Shown here one piece after another: positions 17,100-26,178 of a DNA stretch of 64,000 nucleotides. Source of the stretch: an uncultured Clostridia bacterium (GTDB lineage Bacteria; Bacillota; Clostridia; TANB77; CAG-508); assembly GCA_934121925.1 (NCBI GenBank), contig CAKOVK010000003.1:1-64000 (forward strand), in the 5' to 3' direction. Position 1 is the first letter of the stretch. Every line of letters starts with the position of its first letter. The notes below the pieces were generated by a model, which saw nothing but the letters and a program-made list of their open reading frames with translations, ran no database searches and was not told where the DNA came from. The translations under genes and the position numbers were made by a program.

Positions 17100-17735
17100 T
17101 CAAATCCTCCTTATAATTCTTTCGCTATTTGTTCTGTTTATATGTATATGTTCAAAAAAATGCTTTATTCTACTTGTGTCATTGTAAACTTGATTGTGTA
17201 TAATATTTTTTACTCTCTTGACACATATTTGAGTTTGAATATATTTTTCGAAGTTTTTATTAGATCTAATTTCATTCTTTTTTATTTCTTTTCTATAAGA
17301 TGCAACTAATATATCAAAATTTTCAAAAAATCCTCTTTTTTGGATCATATAAATCCAAAATACATCATCTTTCTTTTGGGCTTCTTCAAGGTCTTCTTTG
17401 TTTAAATTTGACTTTACTATTGTCTGAAACTCCTCAAACAATATTGTTCCTTCTGGAGAAGTTAAATCTAACATTTTGCTCTTTTCTATAAATATTTCGG
17501 CTTTAAAAATAGTTTTATTTCTTATAATATTATTCCATATTGCTTTTTTTGAAAAAGAATGTATGTGTATATAATTCCATTCAACTGCATAATATAAGCT
17601 CTTCCAAAAGTAAACTCCTTTACCTAGCCATTGTTCTTCATCCTTGCATTTATTTAAATCATACCCAAACTTAATAATACTTTCTTCATTGCTTTTATTA
17701 GTAGCGTGATATCCTTCTATAATTTCTTGGTCCAT
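17100..17735 (-). CDS. ADP-ribosyltransferase-like toxin (CmdT-like)
   Basis: This 211-aa protein has a PARP/ART-type signature. EGYHATN gives the NAD-binding His at residue 10; GKGVYFW gives the Tyr at residue 42, followed by AVEW. This matches the H and Y of the H-Y-E triad; the Glu is not certain. It is first in a T-A-C operon with a small coupled gene and a SecB-like chaperone, the arrangement of CmdTAC, whose toxin ADP-ribosylates mRNA. I start at the ATG with a GGGAG Shine-Dalgarno; an upstream ATG at 17771 is possible. Confidence 0.65.
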   Translation of the reverse strand: MDQEIIEGYHATNKSNEESIIKFGYDLNKCKDEEQWLGKGVYFWKSLYYAVEWNYIHIHSFSKKAIWNNIIRNKTIFKAEIFIEKSKMLDLTSPEGTILFEEFQTIVKSNLNKEDLEEAQKKDDVFWIYMIQKRGFFENFDILVASYRKEIKKNEIRSNKNFEKYIQTQICVKRVKNIIHNQVYNDTSRIKHFFEHIHINRTNSERIIRRI

Positions 17736-17771
17736 TGCTGCTCCCATATTATATTTTTCTTTTTTACACAT

Positions 17772-18099
17772 TTTATACCAGGAATTTCAACAATACAAGA
17801 ATTTTTCATCGCAGTTTTTTTACATTATTCGACATTATTATAATGTATTAATGTTACAGTCATATTGCTATTGTTTTACATTTATATATCATATATTATA
17901 TCATTATTATCAATTTATGTAAAGTTTTCAGATTTTATAGAATTAAATTAATTAAGAAGAATAAGGAATAGAAAATTATTCCTTATTCTAAAGATTCAAA
18001 AATTATTGAAATTAAGCCAAAAATAGACCTTTCAAAATCGCTTTTAAGCCTTTTTTATTTTCCAGGAATATACTTATATGCCTTGGTTTTTGGGTGTTT
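17772..18099. other. 328-bp intergenic region, hairpin at 17958-17989
   Basis: No gene is visible. The right part, downstream of the endolysin, has a perfect 13-bp stem (AGAATAAGGAATA with its complement) around 6 nt. It lacks a clean T tail but may still terminate lysis transcription. The left part holds the TAC promoter region. Confidence 0.55.
17828..17842 (-). promoter_or_regulatory. Putative TAC promoter -10 with overlapping TTCGACA box
   Basis: On the minus strand a perfect TATAAT (17837-17842) lies about 95 bp upstream of the toxin start. The -35 is weak (TATGAC at 16-nt spacing). A TGTCGAA word (17828-17834) lies right at the expected transcription start, where a bound protein would repress. 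It shares its core with the three repeats at 15.8 kb. Confidence 0.45.
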
Positions 18100-18978
18100 T
18101 TAATATTTTGAAACTAATTTGCAATAATCTAAACACACCCATCCACTTGGAGTCTTTGCCCAATTATTTTTTATTTCATACGTATCAAATCTTGTTCCAT
18201 TAATATATGTTTTTACAATTTTATAATTGGTACTAGCTCCGCTTCTAACATTTAATCCTGATTTAGTATTTACTACATACTTTCCTAAAGCATATCTTGA
18301 AGAGTTTTGTACTTCACTATTTTCTTTATTAGTATAGTCTAAACAAATCCATCCAGCACCAGATTTTAATTTTCCCCAGTTCCCTTGTGTTTCTATTATA
18401 GTATATGTTCCTTTATCTCTAATACAACCTACTATATTATAATTAGTACCTGCTCCTGCTCTTATATTTAAAGCATTTGCTGTCACTTTAACTAAATAAC
18501 CTTCTGTTTTATTTTCGATAGGTTTGTTTTCAGTAGATTTAACAGTAGCATTTGCAATTTCTTCAAAAGGATAGTTCTTTCCAGGACAAGCTGTTGCATT
18601 TACGTCTCTATGCCTTTGAACTTTAGTAATACCATATTTATTTTTTAAGTATGCAACTAATTCTTTTAACGCTTGTTTTTGTACATCTCCCATTGTTTCA
18701 TTTTCAAAGTTGCCTTCAGCACAAATTCCAATACTATCTGTATTAGATCCATAAGCATGTGCTCCGACAGCCTCTTCTCTTCTTCCTCTATATATAGCCC
18801 CATCTTTTCTTACAAAGAAATGATATCCAATGCATGTCCAGCCTTTGTTTTTATGCCATCTATCTACATCATCTGCTGAGCAATTTGACACTGCAGCATG
18901 ATGTAATATAATTCTATTAGTTGTATTTCTATTACTTAATCCTCCATTCAATGAGTAAGTCCTTTCAATTATATTCAT
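18100..18978 (-). CDS. Endolysin: N-acetylmuramoyl-L-alanine amidase with two SH3 domains
   Basis: The lysin cleaves the amide bond between MurNAc and L-Ala. The Amidase_2/PGRP domain covers about residues 15-145, with a zinc ligand His in IILHHAA and the C-terminal ligand motif QRHRDVNATACPGKNYP. Two bacterial SH3 repeats follow (about 160-220 and 228-290), each with NIRAGAGTNY or NVRSGASTNY, which bind the wall. No signal peptide is present, so release depends on the holin directly upstream. Confidence 0.93.
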   Translation of the reverse strand: MNIIERTYSLNGGLSNRNTTNRIILHHAAVSNCSADDVDRWHKNKGWTCIGYHFFVRKDGAIYRGRREEAVGAHAYGSNTDSIGICAEGNFENETMGDVQKQALKELVAYLKNKYGITKVQRHRDVNATACPGKNYPFEEIANATVKSTENKPIENKTEGYLVKVTANALNIRAGAGTNYNIVGCIRDKGTYTIIETQGNWGKLKSGAGWICLDYTNKENSEVQNSSRYALGKYVVNTKSGLNVRSGASTNYKIVKTYINGTRFDTYEIKNNWAKTPSGWVCLDYCKLVSKY

Positions 18979-18979
18979 A

Positions 18980-19180
18980 CTATTTTTCCTCCTTTTCAGT
19001 TATGGCTTTTTGCCCTAATAAGTATGTACCTATTACTCCTTGTACAACTGCTATAATTTGTACTATTTGTATTGCGTAAGGTATTGTTATTCCTTCTACT
19101 GCATTAATTCCTGCTACTAATGCACTCACTATTGCTAATATGTTTGTCGCATATTTTGCTATTTTTTTAATTTTTTCCAT
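18980..19180 (-). CDS. Phage holin
   Basis: This 66-aa protein has two hydrophobic segments (about residues 9-27 and 33-53) separated by a short turn and a charged tail (GQKAITEKEEK). It matches small two-helix holins and lies 1 nt upstream of the endolysin. I take the ATG at 19180, which has an AAGGAGTGA Shine-Dalgarno, over the upstream GTG. Confidence 0.85.
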   Translation of the reverse strand: MEKIKKIAKYATNILAIVSALVAGINAVEGITIPYAIQIVQIIAVVQGVIGTYLLGQKAITEKEEK

Positions 19181-19185
19181 AAAAA

Positions 19186-19407
19186 TCACTCCTTCATATT
19201 TTTTAAATCTCTAATATCGTGTTCTGCTTCTGTCATTCTTCCTTCTAATTTAAAAGTTCTTTCTATTACTGTATTGTGTTTATTTACCTTTTCTTCTAAT
19301 TGTTGCAATCTATAATTTGTCAATTTGCTTGTTACTAATATACCCCCTATTGTACCTACACAAGTTCCAAGAAAGCCTATTATTGCTACTAGTACTGTAC
19401 TATCCAA
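19186..19407 (-). CDS. XhlA-like small membrane protein of the lysis module
   Basis: The product is about 73 aa: one N-terminal membrane helix (VLVAIIGFLGTCVGTIGGIL) followed by a coiled coil with Leu heptads. This is the layout of XhlA-type holin partners. The Shine-Dalgarno GGGGTGAG fits a TTG start at 19407 better than the ATG at 19428. It immediately precedes the holin. Confidence 0.65.
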   Translation of the reverse strand: MDSTVLVAIIGFLGTCVGTIGGILVTSKLTNYRLQQLEEKVNKHNTVIERTFKLEGRMTEAEHDIRDLKNMKE

Positions 19408-19450
19408 ATTCTCACCCCTTTTGCTCATTTTCCAATTTTTCTATCGTTTT

Positions 19451-21271
19451 TTAATCTATAAAAAACGACGTACCATCAATACTTACCCATTGTCCTTTTG
19501 TATAAAAAGATAAGTCTAAGATTCCGTTTGGATTAACATATACATTTTTGAATGTATCACTGACACTAACAACTAGTATATTATTTACTTTGGGTCTATA
19601 ACCATATGGTAATGTTCCTACATTTGTATCTGAGTTAGTATCGTTTCTTATAGTTCCTCGTAAAAATACTTGATTGTTTATTTTTCTATATTGAGCAGTA
19701 TTATAATCTGTAGAGTGTCTTTTCCAGTTCGCATCTAAAGGTATGTCTTTCCATCCAGTATCGCTTAAGCTTAAAACTGCTAATCCTTCAACTTGCAATG
19801 GTCCTCCAACATTTTCATCATAAAGCGCTCCAAACGATATTCCTTTTTTCCCATAGTGCATTAAAACATTACCTCTTCTAACGCGCCTTATATATTCAGA
19901 TGGTGAAGATATATTCCAGCTGTCGTTTAAGCGAATATAAACTTCAAATTCCTCATCTTTAGTAAAACCATTTGCTCCTAAATTGCCTTCAATAGGAGCG
20001 TTGACCGTAAATTCTCCTGTTGTTTCATTTACTGTTATATATGAAGCATTTATTGTTTTTAATTCGCCAAGCTCTTCCCCTTGAGGAGCGTTGTATTTAA
20101 CAGTTATTCCACTCATTGTTTTCCCTTTTGCAATTAATCTTGTAGTAGTGTCAATATTATTGTCTCTTTTTAATTCTAATTCTGTGAAATATGCTGGTAT
20201 ATATCTGCTTATAGTAAGTTCTTTTTTTGCTTGTGTCGTATTCCCTCTGCTATCTGTTATAGCGACTATTATTGAGCCGTTTCCATTTATGAGTTCATTG
20301 TCCTTAACTATTGCAAATGGATCTATAAAATCTATTTGATATATTCCTGTTCCTACAATATCAGACACATCTAAAGTTTTTGTTGTCATTCCTGCTGTGA
20401 TTTTTACTTTCTTTAATTCAGCTGAATTAACTCCATTACTATTTAAGATTTTACTAACATTTACATATATATTGCTTTTATCATTATAAGGTCCATACCC
20501 TGATGTTAATTCTGTTATTTCTGTTCCTTCATTACCTGTTACAGTAAATGTTAAAGCATTTGGATTGCTATTTTTTATATAACAGGTTCCTTCTTTTATC
20601 GTATATCCTAAAGCTGTATTATTTATGTAAGTATTTAATCTTATTCTAATTTTAGATGTGTTTCTAGTTTTAATTTTGGAATATATCGTATTTATTACAC
20701 TGCTTAAATCTAAAGTAAATTCTTTATTAGTCGTTGTTAAACTCTTTACATTTTTCCACGAATTACTATCATCCATTACGTCTAAATATAATAAATAATT
20801 GTAATTTTGATTTGTTTTGTCGTCTATTTTAATTTTTAAATTGTTTCCAACTATAAAATCTATACTATCTTTTATATTTGAGGCAACATATCCTGTAGGA
20901 GTAGTTAAAGTTTTATCTGCTCCAGAATCTATTTTTGCACTACCCCCATTAGTTGTTTTCACTATTACTCTACAATTTGTTATTTCATTACAAGCGTATC
21001 CTTTTTCAAACCATAACCAGTCTCCGTTTTCTGGAAATATAGCTTCTCCACCACCCCTGTTTGGAGAATTAGCTTTTATTTGTCTACCATAATTGTTGCC
21101 TTCTGTCCAAACTTCAGCAACTAGATTATATCCATACCAATAGTTCTTATCTATATTCCATTTAATTTTCCAGCGTATGCCTAATCTAGGACCATCTCTT
21201 GTTGTTTCATACTCTGTTGTAAAGTAAATATGTTGCCAACCTGTTCCTCTTCCTTCATTGAATACTTGCAT
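19451..21271 (-). CDS. Baseplate/minor structural protein (DUF859-like)
   Basis: This 606-aa protein has a jelly-roll-like N-terminal part (NEGRGTGWQHIYFTTEYE...), central Ig-like repeats and a C-terminal receptor-binding-like region. The last 110 residues (DTGWKDIPLDANWK, YRKINNQVFLRGTI, GTLPYGYRP) are typical of phage tail-tip head domains. It follows the tail-tip protein gene by 9 nt. It probably contacts the host surface. Confidence 0.75.
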   Translation of the reverse strand: MQVFNEGRGTGWQHIYFTTEYETTRDGPRLGIRWKIKWNIDKNYWYGYNLVAEVWTEGNNYGRQIKANSPNRGGGEAIFPENGDWLWFEKGYACNEITNCRVIVKTTNGGSAKIDSGADKTLTTPTGYVASNIKDSIDFIVGNNLKIKIDDKTNQNYNYLLYLDVMDDSNSWKNVKSLTTTNKEFTLDLSSVINTIYSKIKTRNTSKIRIRLNTYINNTALGYTIKEGTCYIKNSNPNALTFTVTGNEGTEITELTSGYGPYNDKSNIYVNVSKILNSNGVNSAELKKVKITAGMTTKTLDVSDIVGTGIYQIDFIDPFAIVKDNELINGNGSIIVAITDSRGNTTQAKKELTISRYIPAYFTELELKRDNNIDTTTRLIAKGKTMSGITVKYNAPQGEELGELKTINASYITVNETTGEFTVNAPIEGNLGANGFTKDEEFEVYIRLNDSWNISSPSEYIRRVRRGNVLMHYGKKGISFGALYDENVGGPLQVEGLAVLSLSDTGWKDIPLDANWKRHSTDYNTAQYRKINNQVFLRGTIRNDTNSDTNVGTLPYGYRPKVNNILVVSVSDTFKNVYVNPNGILDLSFYTKGQWVSIDGTSFFID

Positions 21272-21280
21272 TTTTCCTCC

Positions 21281-24200
21281 TTAATCATCCATGGTCACCA
21301 TTACTGTACCATCATCTCTTACTGTTTCTCTCACTTTTCCTTTAGTTAACTTTTCATTAATTCTTGTTGAGTTCATTTTTGTTTCATCTGGATTGAAACT
21401 CACTTCTGTTTTTCCATTTAATGTATTGATAATCTTATCTTCGCTCGAAGTTATTACATGTTTCATATTATCATTTGTATTTGTAACAGTAATTCCATCT
21501 TCATTTATTGTTACATTGTCAGATTTAAACTCTCCATTATGTCTCTGCCAACCTAAAGGTGCATTTCCTTTGTTTAAAATTCTATCTGAAATATAGCAAA
21601 AATTATTATCACAAATTATTTCAATTATTACTGAATTGTCAGAACTGTTTATGTTAGCAGAAAACTTTTGCCATGTTTCTGGTTCTGCTTCTATTTGGTA
21701 TTCTTCTATTTTGTCACTTACTATTTTTATAGTTACATTTGTTAATTCTGTTTTATATACTAAACAACTAAAAGTATAATCTTCTAAAGGTATTATATTT
21801 ATTTCTTGTGTTATAACAGTTCCATTTATAATTTTTATTGCACTTTTAGATATTGTTTTTTCTTTAACATCTATATTCTTCTCTATACTTACAGTTCCTG
21901 TAGTTGAATGATATAAATCTAATCCGTTCTCTAAAGTTGAATTTTGAATTAAATTTATTCCTCCAGCATTTTCTGTTGTAAAACTAAAACTATCTATATT
22001 TTGCTTATATTCTGTTAGTTTTTCGTTTACAACAGCAACTTTTTGATTTATTTCGTCGGTTGTGATTTTCTGCTCTGCAAACTTTTCAACTGTTTTCGTA
22101 TAGTTTTTACTTGCATTTTGTTTTGTTTCATACATATCTGATAAGCCATTATCTCTAACGTAAACTATATCTAATTCTGCGTCACTAAATATATTTGTTA
22201 CGTTTTTATATGTATGTAATTGTTCTATCTTATTCCAAGCTTCTTGCTGTGCTGTGGTGTAAGGTACTATTTCTTCTTCTGCTAGTTCATATTCTACGAT
22301 TACAGGGGTACCATTTGCATATTGAGTTGCTAACCAAGTTTTAAACTCATCAGTAGTTATATTTCCATTAACTCTAATATATATGTTTACGTTTCTAGTA
22401 TTTCCGCATATTCCTACCTGTGTTTGAGAATCATAATATACTGTTGTATCGCATTTAAAATGTGTACTTAAAACATTATCAAGCCCTATTTTTTTATCAG
22501 GTGTTAAACTTAAACTAAAACCAAATCTAGTAGTAGATGTATTAACATATACGTTAGTAATGCCTTCTGTTCCATTCAACACAATCTGTTTTCTCTTATG
22601 ATGTATTCCATCACTTGCTAGATAAGAGCCTTCGTATAATTTTTGTCCTTCACTTAGTGGAAAATCTACTTTTTGTTCTTGGTATGGTTTGTATGGTGTT
22701 GCTGTTGTGCCTAGTTCTATTTGAATTGAATATATAATCAATTTATTAGCACTATAATTAGGGTAGTTTACATATCCTTTAAGATAAAAATTTCCCTCGC
22801 TATCAGTTATAAAAGTTTTTGTTAGGATAGACCTTGTCATTGAAGGGATTAATACTCCATAATATTGATTGTCATGTCCAGATGTATTTGCTAAATTAAA
22901 ATAAGCATAATTAACACCACTAATTTCTGTTTGACAATCTATTGATATTGTATATTTAGTATTAGGTTTTAAATTCCAGTTTTGAATACTTTTAAAATAA
23001 CTGTTTTGATTTTCTGTTCCTTGAAAAGTTATAATACTATTATCAATAATTGCATTAACAGTACTAGGAATTTTTAAATTATCATACCAACTATTAATGT
23101 CAAATCTATTCTTCCTTTCAACTTTAACCTCTAATGAGTTGTATGGAACGTATGGGGTTGCTACTGTGCCTTCTTCTAGTTGAGTTTCTAAATTGTCTAC
23201 GTCATCTATTGCTCCTGTTGTCCCTGCAGGTGTATTCTCATAAGTTGTTACTCTTAAATAAGCAATGTCCCCTGTTCCCTGTGCAGTTCCTAATGTGAAA
23301 AGTGAAGAATTTAAAGAAAAATAACTAACAAGAATTGCTCCTGTTCTTCCTAAAAATTCTTTATTTGAGTTGTATGCAGCCACGAAAGTTTGTAATGTGT
23401 TTGCTAAACCACTTAAGTAATAGTTTGGATTTTGATTAAAATCTACTGCTATATAATCAGAACTTGCTCTCGTTTCGTCAGCAAATTGATGTCCATCCGT
23501 AGAATTTATTCCAATTCCTTTTACCCAGCCACTGAATTTATTCTTTCCTTCTACATTCTCTATTTCACTAGGATAATCTGAACTTGGACTTGCTCCGTAT
23601 TGTTCGTATGTGTCATCAGCTATTGTTGCTTTTCGTAACATTGGTTTGAATAATAATTTATTTATTGTTAAGCCTTTCTGAATAAATATAGCTATTTGAA
23701 CTATTGTTGTAGTATCTATTGTAAATTCTCCACTGCCATTGCCAATATCTATAGAACCTAAAACACTATAACTACCTGTCTCTTGGATAGCTAACCTATA
23801 AGTATTAATAGCACCCCCACTAGGACAGCCATTTAAAACATATGTTCCTGGGCTTAAATCATATCTATTGATAATCAAACTGCTGTTAGCAGTGGTATCA
23901 TTTGTACCATCTGCTAAAACTGTTCCATCGCTATTCACAGTAAATGTTATTCCGTTTGATATTTTTGTAGTTGCAGTATTATCAAGTAAGTTCTTCCCAC
24001 TTCTTGTAGCTTGAGTTGTTGAGCCTTTTACTTTTATACTTACTAATAAGTCATCGCTACTGTCTTCTAAGTGTATATTCTTTCCTGTAGCTTCTCCTTC
24101 TGTGTTTGTTATGTTTTCTACTGATTGCTCTACTGATGATACTTTTGTAGTTATACTGTCTTGTTGTAACTCAATTGCTGCTATTGAAGCACTTGTATCA

Positions 24201-25513
24201 GTTATAAAATTTGCCAAACTTTCTATTCTATCAACAGCCATTGTTCCTGTCGTTATAAAATCAGCATTTATTTTTCCATCCATTGTTATTGCTGTTTCAA
24301 ATGGCCCTTCATATCCCTTTGAACTGAATCCTATACCACCTAGTCCAAATCTCCATACATTTTTTGCTTTCTCTTTTGGCAATTGATCAAGTATTAAAAT
24401 TTCATTATCATCTATATAAACATATCCATTTTTATTTAGAGAATTAATCAGATTTGTTTGTTCTTTTATAGTTATCTCTTGTTTTGATACTGTTTGTTTA
24501 ATTGTTTCAATAGTATTTTTTATATTGTTAAATTTTGTTTTGACATCTCTTGTGTAATTTCCAAAAGTCAATGACTTCACTTTTTCAGAAATCAAATCAT
24601 ATTCATACTCTAAAACCTCTGTAAAAATATTTACAAAAGGATGTAAAACTTTTATTGTGTCCCCTATCTCTAAATCATTATTTACATTTGAATTTACTGT
24701 ATAACTAACTTTAGGAACACAATTTTCTTCTAAATATTTGCTTGCATTGTTTCTTAACTCTACTAATAGATTAGTTTCTGTTTGTTCCTCTGTTTTTAAA
24801 TCCGTTTGAAAATCTACTATTTTTGTATATGGTATTTCGTATTGAGTTTCGCTTTCTAAATATTTTTCAGGCAATAAAAGTCCATCATATCCAACTGGTA
24901 AAATTTTTGTGCATACATTAGACCAGTCCTCAAAGATCTCGAATCCCTGCATATTTTTACCGTAAACAATAGTTTCGCCATTATCTTTTCCTATGCTTTG
25001 TTTAAAACTAATATCCCAGTTGTCTGCTTCAAATACTCCTCCCCATCGTTCTTCAAACACTTGCCAAGATTCTAATAAAGTCTTTCTTATGAAATATGCT
25101 GTACTTACGTTCTCAACATTTGAGGTGATAGAAAAAGGACTGATTTTGTCAGTCCTTTCATTAACATATTTTAATCCATTCTGGCCATTTAGATTAGTTG
25201 GTCTTGCATCTAAAAGCACATATCTTCTACTATCAAACATTACATGTTCAGCTGTGAATTTTATTTTTCTATTCGTATATGTTATGCTATCATTTATTCT
25301 AAATGCTTGTGGTTTTAATTTAGATTTTGTTTTTACTACACATAGCTTATCGGCTTCTATATACTCTTTATATTTAATTGGAATTTCTACTTCAATATAC
25401 CATCCATTTAAAGACTTTTTCTTAATCTCATGACAATGTAAAGGATTAATAATAATGTTTCCTGCTGTTTTAAAATCTGTATCAGTTGCATTAAATATTT
25501 TAATCATAGCCAT
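21281..25513 (-). CDS. Tail-associated tip protein (prophage endopeptidase/tail spike)
   Basis: The 1410-aa protein has an N-terminal gp27-like hub domain (residues 1-360; KIKFTAEHVMFDSRRYVLLD is typical of the phage minor structural N-terminal family). A coiled coil and three successive carbohydrate-binding-like modules follow, each ending in a Y-x-x-Y or PYxPY linker. The C-terminal part is again helical. It overlaps the distal tail gene. A second in-frame ATG at 25507 forms an ATGA overlap and may be the true start. Confidence 0.85.
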   Translation of the reverse strand: MAMIKIFNATDTDFKTAGNIIINPLHCHEIKKKSLNGWYIEVEIPIKYKEYIEADKLCVVKTKSKLKPQAFRINDSITYTNRKIKFTAEHVMFDSRRYVLLDARPTNLNGQNGLKYVNERTDKISPFSITSNVENVSTAYFIRKTLLESWQVFEERWGGVFEADNWDISFKQSIGKDNGETIVYGKNMQGFEIFEDWSNVCTKILPVGYDGLLLPEKYLESETQYEIPYTKIVDFQTDLKTEEQTETNLLVELRNNASKYLEENCVPKVSYTVNSNVNNDLEIGDTIKVLHPFVNIFTEVLEYEYDLISEKVKSLTFGNYTRDVKTKFNNIKNTIETIKQTVSKQEITIKEQTNLINSLNKNGYVYIDDNEILILDQLPKEKAKNVWRFGLGGIGFSSKGYEGPFETAITMDGKINADFITTGTMAVDRIESLANFITDTSASIAAIELQQDSITTKVSSVEQSVENITNTEGEATGKNIHLEDSSDDLLVSIKVKGSTTQATRSGKNLLDNTATTKISNGITFTVNSDGTVLADGTNDTTANSSLIINRYDLSPGTYVLNGCPSGGAINTYRLAIQETGSYSVLGSIDIGNGSGEFTIDTTTIVQIAIFIQKGLTINKLLFKPMLRKATIADDTYEQYGASPSSDYPSEIENVEGKNKFSGWVKGIGINSTDGHQFADETRASSDYIAVDFNQNPNYYLSGLANTLQTFVAAYNSNKEFLGRTGAILVSYFSLNSSLFTLGTAQGTGDIAYLRVTTYENTPAGTTGAIDDVDNLETQLEEGTVATPYVPYNSLEVKVERKNRFDINSWYDNLKIPSTVNAIIDNSIITFQGTENQNSYFKSIQNWNLKPNTKYTISIDCQTEISGVNYAYFNLANTSGHDNQYYGVLIPSMTRSILTKTFITDSEGNFYLKGYVNYPNYSANKLIIYSIQIELGTTATPYKPYQEQKVDFPLSEGQKLYEGSYLASDGIHHKRKQIVLNGTEGITNVYVNTSTTRFGFSLSLTPDKKIGLDNVLSTHFKCDTTVYYDSQTQVGICGNTRNVNIYIRVNGNITTDEFKTWLATQYANGTPVIVEYELAEEEIVPYTTAQQEAWNKIEQLHTYKNVTNIFSDAELDIVYVRDNGLSDMYETKQNASKNYTKTVEKFAEQKITTDEINQKVAVVNEKLTEYKQNIDSFSFTTENAGGINLIQNSTLENGLDLYHSTTGTVSIEKNIDVKEKTISKSAIKIINGTVITQEINIIPLEDYTFSCLVYKTELTNVTIKIVSDKIEEYQIEAEPETWQKFSANINSSDNSVIIEIICDNNFCYISDRILNKGNAPLGWQRHNGEFKSDNVTINEDGITVTNTNDNMKHVITSSEDKIINTLNGKTEVSFNPDETKMNSTRINEKLTKGKVRETVRDDGTVMVTMDD

Positions 25514-26178
25514 CTGTCCTTTCTTTTTATTTTGACAGTAGCTGAGCCACTATGTATTACGATTGCATTGTTTCCTACTTCTAATTTTGGATATTTGTAT
25601 CCTATTTCAAGATTTCTGCTTCTATTAAGGCCTTCATATACAACTGTTTTTTCTTCACAATCTATTTCTACATAAGTATCATTTTCGCTAAACGTATATT
25701 TAAACCTAACACCACCTAAAGTTAATTCAATACTATCACTTGAACCTTTTTCAATTCTTATTATAGGTCTACTTGTTTTATTTCCTTCGTTTTGAACATT
25801 ATTTGTAACTACTATATAATTATCATCAGCTTTCTCCCAAAATGGAGCTCTGATAAAATTAGTGTCAATAATTTTGATTCCTGCAGTCCTTTTTGGTTCT
25901 AATTCCGCATAAAATCTTGCTTTCGTTTTTCTTCCTTTATATTCTAACTCTCCCTCACCGTCTAACCACGCAAGGATATCATCAAGTTTGTCAGGATTCA
26001 AACATTGCACATAAATAGGTCTTTCAACATAAGAATAACCTAATTCATCAAAAATAGCACCATCTCTTCCTTCTATTTCTGTAACTTCATATTTCTGTGA
26101 AGCTTTAGCTAAGAAATGTTCTTCTTCTTCAATTACAACTTGCATATCTGTATTTGATATTCCTTTAAATTTAAACAT
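25504..26178 (-). CDS. Distal tail protein (Dit-like)
   Basis: The 224-aa protein starts MFKFKGISNTDMQVVIEEE and contains the EIEGRDGAIFDELGYSYVERP pattern seen in sipho-tail distal proteins. The C-terminal galectin-like beta domain follows. It links the tail tube to the tip. It overlaps the tape-measure gene by 1 nt, as expected of a tail operon. Confidence 0.85.
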   Translation of the reverse strand: MFKFKGISNTDMQVVIEEEEHFLAKASQKYEVTEIEGRDGAIFDELGYSYVERPIYVQCLNPDKLDDILAWLDGEGELEYKGRKTKARFYAELEPKRTAGIKIIDTNFIRAPFWEKADDNYIVVTNNVQNEGNKTSRPIIRIEKGSSDSIELTLGGVRFKYTFSENDTYVEIDCEEKTVVYEGLNRSRNLEIGYKYPKLEVGNNAIVIHSGSATVKIKRKDRWL

